Shown: positions 25,206 to 33,990 of the stretch, one piece after another
How the letters are laid out: each line of letters opens with the position of its first letter
How positions within the stretch are numbered: position 1 is the first letter of the stretch
From: Chlorohelix sp037138995
GTDB lineage: Bacteria; Chloroflexota; Chloroflexia; Chloroheliales; Chloroheliaceae
Direction: 5' to 3'
Assembly (NCBI RefSeq): GCF_037138995.1
Contig: NZ_JBAXHI010000018.1
Span: 1-64,000 of the forward strand
DNA length: 64,000 bases
Position numbers and translations under genes: made by a program
The notes under the pieces: generated by a model
What the model was told of the DNA's origin: nothing
The model's database searches: none
The model's input: the letters and a program-made list of their open reading frames with translations, nothing else

Positions 25206-25990
25206 GTTGGGAAATCTGGGTTAACGCCCTTTGCTGGCTTTATTTGATGTTTGCCGCTTATTGGTTACTTCAGTCGTGGCTCTCTCGTCACATACAAGGG
25301 CTAGGGCTACTGATATTCGGCAAGCCCGGACCTGCCTCAAGTTTCTATTTCTGGTTGCTGGCTCCCGGCGTAATTCTGCACGAACTAAGCCATTGGCTAC
25401 TGGCGAAGGCGCTGTTTGTACCCACCGGAAATATGGCTTTGTTCAGCCCATCCAAAAATCGGGCGCAAAACAACAAAGTAATTCTAGGCTATGTTGAAAT
25501 ATATCGAACCGACCCCCTTCGCCAAAGCTTAATTGGAATCGCGCCGTTGCTAACCGGAATCGCGGCGTTGGCATTTATCGCGAATTTGCTACAGTTTCGC
25601 TACGGGTTTTCGGATGGGACGCAAATACTGCATATCTTTCAAAATCTACCTGCCGATTTGCTGAAAACAGTTTCGCAGCCGATAAACTTGCTCTGGTTGT
25701 ATCTTGTTTTCACCATTAGCAACGGTATGTTGCCAAGCGCGGCTGACCGTCGTCCTTGGTTGCTCGGTTTCGTCCTGCCTGCCGCTATATTGGCGGCGCT
25801 GGGCTTTATGGGATTCCTGCCGCCTATTTCATTGGAGTATCAGCAAAAGGTTCTCGGATTTCTAGGCAACCTAACATGGGTTTTTGCCTTTGCCGCTGTT
25901 ATCAACCTGCTGTTGGCGCTGGTGGTGCTTTTGCTGGAATATTTACTAAGCCGTTTGCGAAGGCGTAAGGTTGTTTATGGGAGAAAATAA
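25202..25990 (+). CDS. Polytopic membrane protein with HExxH metalloprotease-like motif
   Basis: A 262-residue protein with about six hydrophobic segments. Within the second lies HELSHW (about residues 60-65), an HExxH zinc-binding motif as in site-2-protease-like M50 enzymes, followed by a GYVEIYRTDPLRQSLIGIAPLL segment (quoted in part: DPLRQSLIGIAPLL). A second conserved-looking block is SNGMLPSAADRRPW (about 174-187), where the Asp could be the third metal ligand. The pattern suggests an intramembrane metalloprotease, but no substrate is evident. It is translationally coupled to the preceding glycosyltransferase gene. Confidence 0.7.
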   Translation: MSWEIWVNALCWLYLMFAAYWLLQSWLSRHIQGLGLLIFGKPGPASSFYFWLLAPGVILHELSHWLLAKALFVPTGNMALFSPSKNRAQNNKVILGYVEIYRTDPLRQSLIGIAPLLTGIAALAFIANLLQFRYGFSDGTQILHIFQNLPADLLKTVSQPINLLWLYLVFTISNGMLPSAADRRPWLLGFVLPAAILAALGFMGFLPPISLEYQQKVLGFLGNLTWVFAFAAVINLLLALVVLLLEYLLSRLRRRKVVYGRK

Positions 25991-26064
25991 AAATCGGTTT
26001 CGCTCGCTGATGGTATAATGCCTCAGTGAAAAACAATCCAAAATTATAAGCGGAGAACCCAAAA

Positions 26065-27264
26065 ATGGCGTTGAACCAAACCAAAAGAGATTTTGACATA
26101 TTTAAATTTCTATTAACTTTGCCTGGTATCCTGCTGGTTTATTCGGCAGTATTTACTACCTTCTTTTTGTTGCGGTTGGCAGGCGGAAATAACCCGATTG
26201 CACTCCAGTTGGGTAGCCTAACTTTTCGCTGGTATGGCATTGTAATTACAGTGGGCGTTGTTTTCGCCCTTTTTATTGCCCAATATCTGTCGGAACGGCG
26301 CGGTGAAGACCCGAACCATGCTTGGGGGATGTTGCCGTTTTTACTGATATTTGGCATCCTGTTCGCTCGGTTATGGTACGTAATCAACACTTGGGAGAAA
26401 TATAAGGATTACCTTTATTCCTTTGGCGACCCACAGCATCCCGGTTTCTTTGAGGTGTGGCGTGGCGGTATCGCAATACAGGGCGCAGTAATCGGCGGTA
26501 TCATTGCCGCGCTGATTTACCGGCAGTTTACCGGCATAAAATTTCTACGCTGGGCTGATTTTATTGTACCGGGTCTGATTGTAGCGCAAGCGCTGGGTCG
26601 TTGGGGTAATTTTTTCAATAACGAAGCCTACGGTAGCCAAACCGATTTGCCATGGGGCTTAAAAATCCCTTGCGATTATCGCACCAGCGGCTCTACTCCC
26701 GGTACAATCAACACCACATGCCTTGTACCTCAAGATGTTGATACTATGCTGTTTCACCCCACCTTTTTCTACGAATCAATCTGGGATTATGCGGTGTTTA
26801 TCACCCTGCTGTTTATGATTATGTATCCGAAGCGGGTACAACGCGCCTTGAAACTTCGGTTGCGCGATGGTGATATTTTCCTTGCGTATCTAGTGTTTTA
26901 TAGCATTGGGCGATTTATCGTTGAAGCAATGCGAACCGACTCGCTTTATATCATTGGTGACCCGGTGAATGGCGGTATCCGTAGCGCACAAATGTTGTCG
27001 ATTGTTTCAATCTTTATCGGCTCAGTTTGGTTTATCTGGAGGCATCGCGCCCGTCCGACTCGCGATGATGAAGCCCTTTCGGTACGGGTTGCGCCACGCC
27101 CTCTGATGATAGATGCAGCGGAAAGCGAAATTCCAGAGGCTGAAGATTCCTTTGAAGAAAATGCGGAGGATAATACTTCGGAAGCCAAATCAGAAGGAGA
27201 GCCACAGGCTAAAGTTAAGGCAAGCGTTGGAGAGGGAGAAGCGCCAGAAGGGGAGACGAAGTAA
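26065..27264 (+). CDS. lgt: Prolipoprotein diacylglyceryl transferase
   Basis: Inner-membrane enzyme that transfers diacylglyceryl from phosphatidylglycerol to the lipobox Cys of prolipoproteins. At least three lipoprotein-type sequences occur in or near this window, including those at 9993 and 37483. Family motifs are WRGGIAIQGAVIGG, LGRWGNFFNNEAYG and GRFIVEAMRTDSL. The position that is His103 in E. coli (GGxxxHG) is Gln here; other residues at this position are known in Gram-positive and other Lgt proteins. The 399-residue length reflects an acidic, disordered C-terminal tail of about 70 residues absent from E. coli Lgt. A TATAAT-like box lies about 45 nt upstream. Confidence 0.95.
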   Translation: MALNQTKRDFDIFKFLLTLPGILLVYSAVFTTFFLLRLAGGNNPIALQLGSLTFRWYGIVITVGVVFALFIAQYLSERRGEDPNHAWGMLPFLLIFGILFARLWYVINTWEKYKDYLYSFGDPQHPGFFEVWRGGIAIQGAVIGGIIAALIYRQFTGIKFLRWADFIVPGLIVAQALGRWGNFFNNEAYGSQTDLPWGLKIPCDYRTSGSTPGTINTTCLVPQDVDTMLFHPTFFYESIWDYAVFITLLFMIMYPKRVQRALKLRLRDGDIFLAYLVFYSIGRFIVEAMRTDSLYIIGDPVNGGIRSAQMLSIVSIFIGSVWFIWRHRARPTRDDEALSVRVAPRPLMIDAAESEIPEAEDSFEENAEDNTSEAKSEGEPQAKVKASVGEGEAPEGETK

Positions 27265-27343
27265 GGGTAAATGCTCGATACATTTGTGATATAATGCCAT
27301 TTAGTGTTCTTTCAGCCTAGATTTGAGGAGATGGATTTTCAAG

Positions 27344-28285
27344 ATGTCAAACGTAATGTGCTATTTTGAGGGCAAATACGTTCCCCTTGCCGAAGCAAAA
27401 ATCAGCATCATGACGCATGCCTTCAACTATGGAACGGCATGTTTCGAGGGTATTCGAGGCTACTGGAATGAGGAAAAGCAAGAGCTATATCTCTTTCGGC
27501 TGCGTGAACACTACGAACGCCTCTCAAATAGTGTGCGTATTCTAGGTTTCAAGTTGCCCGGCACTGTAGATGAATTGTGCGAAATTACTACTGAACTTGT
27601 TAGACGCGCCGGGTTCAAGGAAAATATCTATATCCGCCCAACCGCTTATATCGCATCCGAAGTAATCGGGGTACGGCTGCACGACCTAAAATATGAATTC
27701 TGCATTACCAGCCAGCCTTTCGGCGCATATGTCAGCACTGATGGCTTGAAGGTGGGGGTTAGTAGTTGGAAGCGTATTGATGATAATATGATTCCGGCGC
27801 GTAGCAAAATCGCGGGTGCTTATGTCAATAGCGCTTTTGCCAAAACTGAAGCCTTGCTAAACGGCTTTGACGAGGCAATTATGCTTACCTCTGATGGTCA
27901 TGTATCAGAAGGTAGTGCCGAAAATTTCTTTATGTACTTAGGCGGCAAACTGATAACTCCACCCGTGAGTGAGAACATTCTAGTGGGTATTACCCGCAAT
28001 ACTATCATTACTTTGGCTGGCGAAGAAATGGGTATAGAAACTATTAACCGGGTGATTGACCGCACCGAGTTATATATCGCTGATGAAATTGTACTTTGTG
28101 GAACGGGCGCACAGGTTGCCCCGGTGATTTCGGTGGATCGTCGCCCCGTAGGTGATGGTGCTATCGGGGCATTCGCGCAGAGGCTACAACAGCTTTATGA
28201 CGAAGTAGTACGCGGCAAAAATCCTAAATATTTGTCTTGGTGTACTCCGGTTTATCAGACTTCAGGAGCGGTTGCTCAAGTCTAA
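27344..28285 (+). CDS. ilvE: Branched-chain amino acid aminotransferase
   Basis: PLP-dependent class IV aminotransferase of the last step of Val, Leu and Ile synthesis. Visible are THAFNYGTACFEGIRGYW near the N-terminus, the PLP Lys in ARSKIAGAYVNSA, the phosphate-binding VSEGSAENFF, and GTGAQVAPV. The length of about 313 residues is normal. The ATG at 27344 is 13 nt after GAGGAG; a TTG at 27323 would place that ribosome-binding site inside the gene. A TATAAT at 27290-27295 is a plausible -10 box. It is followed 27 nt later by the PH-domain membrane protein gene. Confidence 0.95.
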   Translation: MSNVMCYFEGKYVPLAEAKISIMTHAFNYGTACFEGIRGYWNEEKQELYLFRLREHYERLSNSVRILGFKLPGTVDELCEITTELVRRAGFKENIYIRPTAYIASEVIGVRLHDLKYEFCITSQPFGAYVSTDGLKVGVSSWKRIDDNMIPARSKIAGAYVNSAFAKTEALLNGFDEAIMLTSDGHVSEGSAENFFMYLGGKLITPPVSENILVGITRNTIITLAGEEMGIETINRVIDRTELYIADEIVLCGTGAQVAPVISVDRRPVGDGAIGAFAQRLQQLYDEVVRGKNPKYLSWCTPVYQTSGAVAQV

Positions 28286-28312
28286 GGCGGAGTTTGCATC
28301 GGCTATTTTAAA

Positions 28313-29527
28313 ATGAAAAACTGGAAACCTATTTCTTCGTTGGGTGGCGTTATTGGAATTATCCTAACGCTCCTCACGGTAGGGTTGCTCGGTGGGATGC
28401 TCTGGCAAACTATTGTATCAGCCCAAGCTCCTGACAGTACGGGAGCAAATTTCGGCACATTCGGCATGGGCTTGCTATGCTTTCTTTTGCTGGCAGTTCT
28501 GGCAGGGCTTGCCTTTCGCACCTTCAACTTCTACCGTCTTAGCTATAGCCTAGACCGAAACGCGATTGTCATTTTATTGGGTGATCGCAAACAGGTTATA
28601 CCTCTCGCCAATATTGAACACTTGCTTCCTGCCAATATAGTTTTAAACGAAATTGCTCGTCAGAAAATAAATACTTCACAGGTTATACACGACCCAAACG
28701 AGATGGAAAGCGTTTTTGCCACTGCTGAGCCTGTTGCCAAAAAAGCTGATGTTGCTGCTGAGCCTAAAACAACTTCAGAAGACGAGATAGCCGAAGCGGT
28801 GGTGGTGCATGTAGAGGATGAAAAACCAACCGAAAACAACGAAACGCAAACGGCTTACAAAGCGGAAATGCCTCCGCCTAGAAAAACGCCACCGTTTGAC
28901 GCTAAGGGCTTGCTCTTGCCTCGTATCAAGCCACGAATGCTGTTATTTTCTTACTGGACTGGTTATTATGTGAATCAAGGCTGGCTTGAGCCGCTTGGCG
29001 AAATCCAGTTCTATTCCACCGTACCGCTTGAGCAAACGCTGATAATACGTACCGCCTCTTCGGTTTACGCGCTCAGTCCACAAGACCCGCAACAATTTAT
29101 AATCGAATACAAGCTACGCAAGAATTTAGGAGCGACAGAAAATGTCAAAGAGGAAATACAGGGCGGGCTGACATTAAACCACCCGCTCTGGCATGATTGG
29201 CTTGGTCGCAGTTTGATTGCGGCAGGTGTTGTCCTTAACCTGCTAATGTTTGTCTTTTTACTCTGGCGGTTGCCGGACTTGCCCGATTTAGTGCGCTTGC
29301 ATTTCAATAAACTGGGCGAAGTTGACCGTATTTCTCCAAAAGGTGAAGTAATGTGGCTTCCCTTTATCGGTCTTGGCACAGTATTGCTCAACTCCATTTT
29401 CGGCTCAGTGATACACAAACGTGAGAGAATACTTGGTTTGATTTTCTTTGCTGCTACCCTGATTGTTCAGTTCCTACTATGGATTGCAATATTCACCGTA
29501 ATTGCCGAGCGTGGGCTTGGCAATTAA
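28313..29527 (+). CDS. Membrane protein with PH-like and DUF1648-like regions
   Basis: A 404-residue protein of unknown role. Two TM helices near the N-terminus (about 10-32 and 43-65) are followed by a PH-like strand region (FYRLSYSLDRNAIVILLGDRK), an acidic Ala/Glu-rich linker (about 135-190), a second strand-rich part, and three C-terminal TM helices. The segment WRLPDLPDLVRLHFN with GEVDRISPK between the last helices resembles the DUF1648 block of SdpI-like immunity/signalling proteins. It is probably co-transcribed with ilvE. Function is not known. Confidence 0.7.
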   Translation: MKNWKPISSLGGVIGIILTLLTVGLLGGMLWQTIVSAQAPDSTGANFGTFGMGLLCFLLLAVLAGLAFRTFNFYRLSYSLDRNAIVILLGDRKQVIPLANIEHLLPANIVLNEIARQKINTSQVIHDPNEMESVFATAEPVAKKADVAAEPKTTSEDEIAEAVVVHVEDEKPTENNETQTAYKAEMPPPRKTPPFDAKGLLLPRIKPRMLLFSYWTGYYVNQGWLEPLGEIQFYSTVPLEQTLIIRTASSVYALSPQDPQQFIIEYKLRKNLGATENVKEEIQGGLTLNHPLWHDWLGRSLIAAGVVLNLLMFVFLLWRLPDLPDLVRLHFNKLGEVDRISPKGEVMWLPFIGLGTVLLNSIFGSVIHKRERILGLIFFAATLIVQFLLWIAIFTVIAERGLGN

Positions 29528-29893
29528 TTACCAGATTTGCACCTTGACCCAAATGTTGCCTTGCTCTATCCGCACTGGATAGGTTTCTAACGCTTTGCGG
29601 ATTGGAGGGCAGGCTGCTTTACCTTCATTTTCAAGGTCAAATTTCCAAGTATGCGCGATACAAACCACTCTACAGCCTTCCACCCTACCGATACTGAGCG
29701 GGAGGGCTTTATGTGGGCATGAGTCACGGAATGCGTAAATCTTGCCGTTGGTATTGACAATCGCTACTTCCCAATCTTTTTCAGCGAGTATTACTTTCTT
29801 GATTGTACCGGGCGCAACTTCTGAAACACTTGCCAACAAACGATAACCATCATCATCTATGTTATAACTGCTAATATTATTTTGTTCAAGCAT
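29528..29893 (-). CDS. Rieske [2Fe-2S] ferredoxin-like protein
   Basis: A 121-residue soluble protein. Cluster ligands are visible as CPHKALPLS (C-x-H) and CIAHTWKFDL (C-x2-H), spaced as in Rieske domains with the GRVEGC loop between. The N-terminal half has IKKVILAEKDWEVAIVNTNGKIYAFRD, quoted in part (EVAIVNTNGKIYAFRD), typical of NirD/biphenyl-dioxygenase-type ferredoxins. It would donate electrons to an oxygenase or reductase, but no partner is adjacent. It lies tail to tail with the PH-domain gene with no spacer between stop codons. Confidence 0.9.
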   Translation of the reverse strand: MLEQNNISSYNIDDDGYRLLASVSEVAPGTIKKVILAEKDWEVAIVNTNGKIYAFRDSCPHKALPLSIGRVEGCRVVCIAHTWKFDLENEGKAACPPIRKALETYPVRIEQGNIWVKVQIW

Positions 29894-29996
29894 ATTAAAC
29901 CAACTTTTTGTTAAAAATAGTCTATTGTGTATTGTAAAGGGACTTTAACCTTATTTACCAATTATATACAAAGCTTGGACAAATCACAAACAATTA

Positions 29997-31193
29997 TCAT
30001 TTAATTAGGAATAATTCTTTGTAGAGATTTACTGTAGCTTTGCCTGCTGCTTCCCAGCTAAAACGCTGCTGTACCAGCTTGCGCCCGTTCTGTCCAAGCT
30101 CATGCCTTCTTACGGTTTCCATTTCGAGCAATGTTGCGAGACCTGCAAGCAGTGTAATTGCATCGCCCGGTAACGCTAACCTGCCGTTTTCAAATTCGCC
30201 CGTTTCAAAAACTTTATCGGGGATACCACCCGTTGCACTTGCGACTACCGGGATACCACATGCCAACGCCTCTAGTGTGACAAGTGAGCTACCTTCATAC
30301 AGGGTGGGGTGTAGGAATACATCGGCGCTGCGGTAGTAGCCGTACAATTCTTCGTCCGTAACCTTTCCGGCAAAATAAACCCGCTCTTTCAAGCCAAGCC
30401 GGGCAACTTGCGCCTCTAACGCCTCTTGTTGGCTGCCCTCTCCAATCAAAACCCAACGCCACGCTTGTGTTGCGCTAATTCGGCTTAAAGCTTGTAAGCC
30501 TGTATCAAAGCCCTTATTCTGTTCGAGCCTACCCACACTGAGAATAAGCACAGTTCCATCTGGTTGTGAGGTTGGAGAAGCGTTGACAAGTTTTGCGTCA
30601 ATTTCTTCAAGGTCAACCGCGTTTGGGATTAGGCGCGTTTTGCTGTCGGGTGTCTTTAGATAGCGCGAAACTTCGGGTATTAGCGCCCTATCGGTGGCGA
30701 TAACGGCGGCGCTGCGCTGCGCTGCGGTACGTAACATGGCGCGAAAAGGGGCATAGGCGTTTTGCTTGAGCCGCGAGACGTTTTTAAATTCTTCCATGCC
30801 GTGTGGGTTTAGCGCCAACGGCACACCCGGTAACGGTTGCAGTGCCACACCGAAAGATGCCAGACCATGTGCATGGATTATGTCAGGGGCGGGCGCAAGG
30901 CGGCGCACTTCGCGGGCTAATCGCATGCTAAAAAGGGGGTAATTAATCAGCCTGTCGGGAATTGAGTTGCGGCGCAAAAGTTTTACAGTCTGATATGGCA
31001 AATAGTGATGCTGCACATCCCCGCGCCAGCGCACCGCTTCTTGTTGAAAATAAAAAGGGTCGGGGGGTTGCGTAAAAAGATGCACTGTATGACCAAGCCT
31101 CGCCAGTTCTTGGGTCAGCCGATAAACATGCTGCTCAAGACCGCCAAAGGGATGAAAGGGGTAGCAGACCCGCGCCAGATGCGCGATAATCAC
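29997..31193 (-). CDS. GT4-family glycosyltransferase
   Basis: Predicted GT-B sugar transferase, 398 residues. The N-terminal domain has RVCYPFHPFGGLEQHVYRL, the usual GGxExHVxxL acceptor motif. The C-terminal Glycos_transf_1 domain shows ILSVGRLEQNKGFDTGL and LHPTLYEGSSLVTLEALACGIPVVAS, quoted in part (EGSSLVTLEALACGIPVVA), containing the E-x7-E donor motif. It overlaps the upstream glycosyltransferase gene by 4 nt and is the last gene of the galT-GT-GT operon. Donor and acceptor are unknown. Confidence 0.93.
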   Translation of the reverse strand: MIIAHLARVCYPFHPFGGLEQHVYRLTQELARLGHTVHLFTQPPDPFYFQQEAVRWRGDVQHHYLPYQTVKLLRRNSIPDRLINYPLFSMRLAREVRRLAPAPDIIHAHGLASFGVALQPLPGVPLALNPHGMEEFKNVSRLKQNAYAPFRAMLRTAAQRSAAVIATDRALIPEVSRYLKTPDSKTRLIPNAVDLEEIDAKLVNASPTSQPDGTVLILSVGRLEQNKGFDTGLQALSRISATQAWRWVLIGEGSQQEALEAQVARLGLKERVYFAGKVTDEELYGYYRSADVFLHPTLYEGSSLVTLEALACGIPVVASATGGIPDKVFETGEFENGRLALPGDAITLLAGLATLLEMETVRRHELGQNGRKLVQQRFSWEAAGKATVNLYKELFLIK

Positions 31194-32464
31194 TGTTTTG
31201 CCCCCTTTTTCTGAGTCAGCAATTCATAATAGAGTTGCTCAGTACGGGCAATCACTACGGGCTGACTGAATATTTCACGGGCGACCTGTAGAGCGGCAGA
31301 CCGCATCTGTATGCGCTTTCCGGCGTTCTCCGGCTTGAGCAATTCCTTAAGCTTTTCGCCCATTTCAGTAGGTGTGGCAGCCAATGCGCCGCTTACTCCA
31401 TCCTCGATTGCATCGGGCGTGCCGCCTGTATTGATACCAACCACCAACGCGCCTAGCCCGATAGCCTCTAGTAGTACACGACTGAGCGGTTCGTGCCACA
31501 GCGAGGTAAAAAGCAAGGCTTCGGCTTTTGCCAACAACTTTAAAGCCTCATCGTGTTCTACCCAGCCCAGAAACTTTATATTCAACCCTTCGCGGGTGGC
31601 GGTTTCCTCAAGGTTAGCTCTCATGCTGCCCTCGCCTGCTACCAGCGTGGGAATAGCAGGGCGGGCGATGCGCAAAACATCCAGCAACATCCCTGCCCCC
31701 TTGTTTTCCTCCAACTTGCCCATATACAGCAAATAAGGTTCGCTAATTTTAAGGCTAGATTCCTGCCCGGCGATTTCCTGCAATTGGTCGAGGTCAACGA
31801 AAGTTGGTAGTACCCGCAAGCGTTCGGGTGGTACAAAGGGCGCGAGCTTGCTTGCCACGTAATGGCTGACTCCTAGCGTTGCATCGGCTTGGGCAAGCCA
31901 CTTTTGTTTAAGGCGCAAATTGGAAGCCATATAAAGCGAAACGGGCGCGGCAGCAATTCCAAATGCGCCCTGATTTCGGTAGAGGCATTTCAGGCGGTTG
32001 GTGGGGCTGCAACCGGGGCAAACCTTATTCCCGCTCAGGTGAGTCGTCCAATAGCACACTGCCCAATAATCGCGGATGGTGGCTAGGCTGACTGCACCGC
32101 TCTTTTGCGCGGCAATTACCGCAGGAGGGATGGTCAAGTAGTGCTGCCCGTGTGCTACCTGAATTTTGTGCTGAATGAAAAAACCTTCTAGCCAGTTCGC
32201 GAAACGTGGATAAAGCCGCTCGTTGCGGGTGTAGTTGCGAGCAAAGGGTATTTTTACCGATGGATAAATAAACTCGGTGACGGGCAAGCCTTCGTATTCG
32301 CGGCTGTTTGTGCTGAAGGTTTTGCCCTCTTTCGGCACAACCACCTGCACATTATGACCGCGTTGTTGCAAGGCACGCGCCAGATAAAAGCTACTCCAAC
32401 CGCTACCGCCGCACTTGGGCGGGAATACGTCACTGAGTATTGCAATGTTCAGGGCATTATTCAT
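31190..32464 (-). CDS. GT4-family glycosyltransferase
   Basis: A 424-residue predicted sugar transferase with the N-terminal DVFPPKCGGSGWSSFYLARAL and a C-terminal donor domain containing YLLYMGKLEENKGAGML and WHEPLSRVLLEAIGLGALVVG. A middle segment has the Cys pair CPGCSPTNRLKC (about residues 150-161), a small Cys cluster not general in GT4 enzymes that may bind zinc. It overlaps galT upstream and the next glycosyltransferase gene downstream by 4 nt each, so the three are translationally coupled. Confidence 0.92.
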   Translation of the reverse strand: MNNALNIAILSDVFPPKCGGSGWSSFYLARALQQRGHNVQVVVPKEGKTFSTNSREYEGLPVTEFIYPSVKIPFARNYTRNERLYPRFANWLEGFFIQHKIQVAHGQHYLTIPPAVIAAQKSGAVSLATIRDYWAVCYWTTHLSGNKVCPGCSPTNRLKCLYRNQGAFGIAAAPVSLYMASNLRLKQKWLAQADATLGVSHYVASKLAPFVPPERLRVLPTFVDLDQLQEIAGQESSLKISEPYLLYMGKLEENKGAGMLLDVLRIARPAIPTLVAGEGSMRANLEETATREGLNIKFLGWVEHDEALKLLAKAEALLFTSLWHEPLSRVLLEAIGLGALVVGINTGGTPDAIEDGVSGALAATPTEMGEKLKELLKPENAGKRIQMRSAALQVAREIFSQPVVIARTEQLYYELLTQKKGAKQ

Positions 32465-33504
32465 CTTTGGCTGTAATGCTCCTCGGATAGATTACGCAAC
32501 TGCACGGCAGCGAGTTCAGCCGTGATGTCACGCTGGGGACCTCCCAGCATTTCGTAGCCTACCATAAATTTGCGGACGGTGGCAGAGCGCAGCAAGGGCG
32601 GGTAAAAATGGGCGTGTAGGTGCTGATGCGGGTAATTTTCGCCATCGGTAGGCGCTTGATGAAAACCCATCGAATAGGGGAAGGAAGTCTCAAACAGGTT
32701 GTCGTAGCGGGTTAGGAAACGTTTCAGCACATCGGCAAGCCCTGCGCGTTCTTCCGCTTTCAAATCGGTCAATGAAGCAGCGTGTCGTTTGCTCAGTAGC
32801 ATTATTTCATAGGGCCAACTTGCCCAGAAAGGCACTACCGCCATCCAAGTATCATTTTCGCACACAATCCGCTCTTGTTCGCGTAACTCAATTGCCCCAT
32901 AATCGCACAGCATACAACTGCCCTGCCGCTTGAAATACTCAAATTGGTTAGCCAGTTCCCGGCGCGGCTCGTTGGGTAAACTTTCTTGCGCCCATATTTG
33001 ACCGTGTGGATGGGGATTGCTTGCGCCCATCATTGCGCCTCGATTCTCAAAGATGCTAACATACTTTACATAATCAATAGAGCCGAGTTCTTGATATTGC
33101 TGCTCCCATGCCTCTACTACCTTTTCAATTTGAGCTTGCTTCATAAGAGGGAGCGTCAGGTCATGGCGGGGTGTGAAGCAAAGTACACGGGCAATACCGC
33201 GTTCGGTTGCTGCCACAATAATACCCTTCTCATCATGTTTAGACTCGATAGTATCAGGCAATAAACCGGGATAGTCGTTATCAAAAACATAAACCGAGTC
33301 ATAAGCATGAGTATGATTTCCTCCGGCGCGTTCGTTGCCGGGACATAGGTAACATGCCGGGTCGTAGCTAGGTTTCTGTTCAATGACAGCTTTCTCAATT
33401 TGCCCTTGCCACGGACGTTGCAACCGTTGTGGCGAAACGATAACCCATTCTCCGGTCAGGGGGTTAAAGCGGCGATGCGGCTTGGTAAATAGCTCTTTAT
33501 TCAT
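32461..33504 (-). CDS. galT: Galactose-1-phosphate uridylyltransferase
   Basis: HIT-superfamily enzyme of the Leloir pathway that exchanges UMP between UDP-glucose and galactose-1-phosphate. The catalytic HPH motif is in NPHPHGQIWA (about residues 175-184), metal-site Cys in CYLCPGNERAGG, and FENRGAMMGAS precedes the active site. The length of 347 residues is normal. Coupling to two glycosyltransferase genes suggests it supplies UDP-sugars for a glycan. Fifteen bases upstream lies a truncated SDR remnant. Confidence 0.95.
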   Translation of the reverse strand: MNKELFTKPHRRFNPLTGEWVIVSPQRLQRPWQGQIEKAVIEQKPSYDPACYLCPGNERAGGNHTHAYDSVYVFDNDYPGLLPDTIESKHDEKGIIVAATERGIARVLCFTPRHDLTLPLMKQAQIEKVVEAWEQQYQELGSIDYVKYVSIFENRGAMMGASNPHPHGQIWAQESLPNEPRRELANQFEYFKRQGSCMLCDYGAIELREQERIVCENDTWMAVVPFWASWPYEIMLLSKRHAASLTDLKAEERAGLADVLKRFLTRYDNLFETSFPYSMGFHQAPTDGENYPHQHLHAHFYPPLLRSATVRKFMVGYEMLGGPQRDITAELAAVQLRNLSEEHYSQR

Positions 33505-33519
33505 CTCGTAATCTCTTGG

Positions 33520-33675
33520 TTAGTTATTTAGGTTTTCCAGTTTCCGGCGTGCTACCACAATTTTTGCGCCTAGTTTAGATAAATTAAGCGGAATGGATTT
33601 ACCTATACCTGTGTCGCCTCCGGTTATTATCGCCACATGATTTTGCAAAGCGCTATCGGGCAACATTATACTCAT
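33520..33675 (-). pseudogene. N-terminal SDR remnant (51 codons)
   Basis: A 51-residue open frame begins at an ATG with an intact AGGAGG ribosome-binding site and encodes a clear short-chain dehydrogenase opening: VAIITGGDTGIGKSI, then NLSKLGAKIVVARRKLENLN, followed by a stop. The NADP-binding glycine motif TGGxxGIG is present, but the catalytic Ser-Tyr-Lys part is entirely missing. The fragment resembles the opening of dienoyl-CoA reductase-like SDRs. It lies 15 nt upstream of galT, so it is probably still transcribed as the head of that operon, perhaps acting only as a leader peptide. Confidence 0.65.
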
Positions 33676-33955
33676 TGATTTCCTCCTAATTTGGAAAGTC
33701 TCTGGGTTATTATGTGTATCTAGTTTATTCCAGAACGAGGGAGATTGGCAAATCGTTTGATTATGCCAAAATGGTGAAAAACCCCTATTGCAGCTAACGT
33801 TATGTAGCGTTGGATAGCCGTTTGGATGGTATCAAAGAAGCTCAAAAACCTAGCTCTGTATCACCACGGAGAAGGTAGAGGTAGCAGCCTTGCCCGACTA
33901 TTTGTTCATTTTATTCTATGTTAACGCTATCTACTTTTAAAGTGTCCCTTATGAT
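33676..33955. other. Intergenic region between divergent genes
   Basis: About 315 bp separate the SDR remnant from the hybrid kinase gene. The stretch should contain the promoter of the galT operon on the minus strand; apart from the kinase promoter at its right edge I see no RNA gene, repeat or coding frame. Confidence 0.4.
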
Positions 33956-33983
33956 TTTACATTTAGCCTTAAATAGCTATAAT
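33956..33983 (+). promoter_or_regulatory. Promoter of the hybrid kinase gene, leaderless
   Basis: TTTACA (33956-33961), a 16-bp spacer and TATAAT (33978-33983). The ATG at 33991 lies 8 nt after the -10 box and no ribosome-binding site precedes it, so the transcript probably starts at the start codon. Confidence 0.65.
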
Positions 33984-33990
33984 TTGACTT

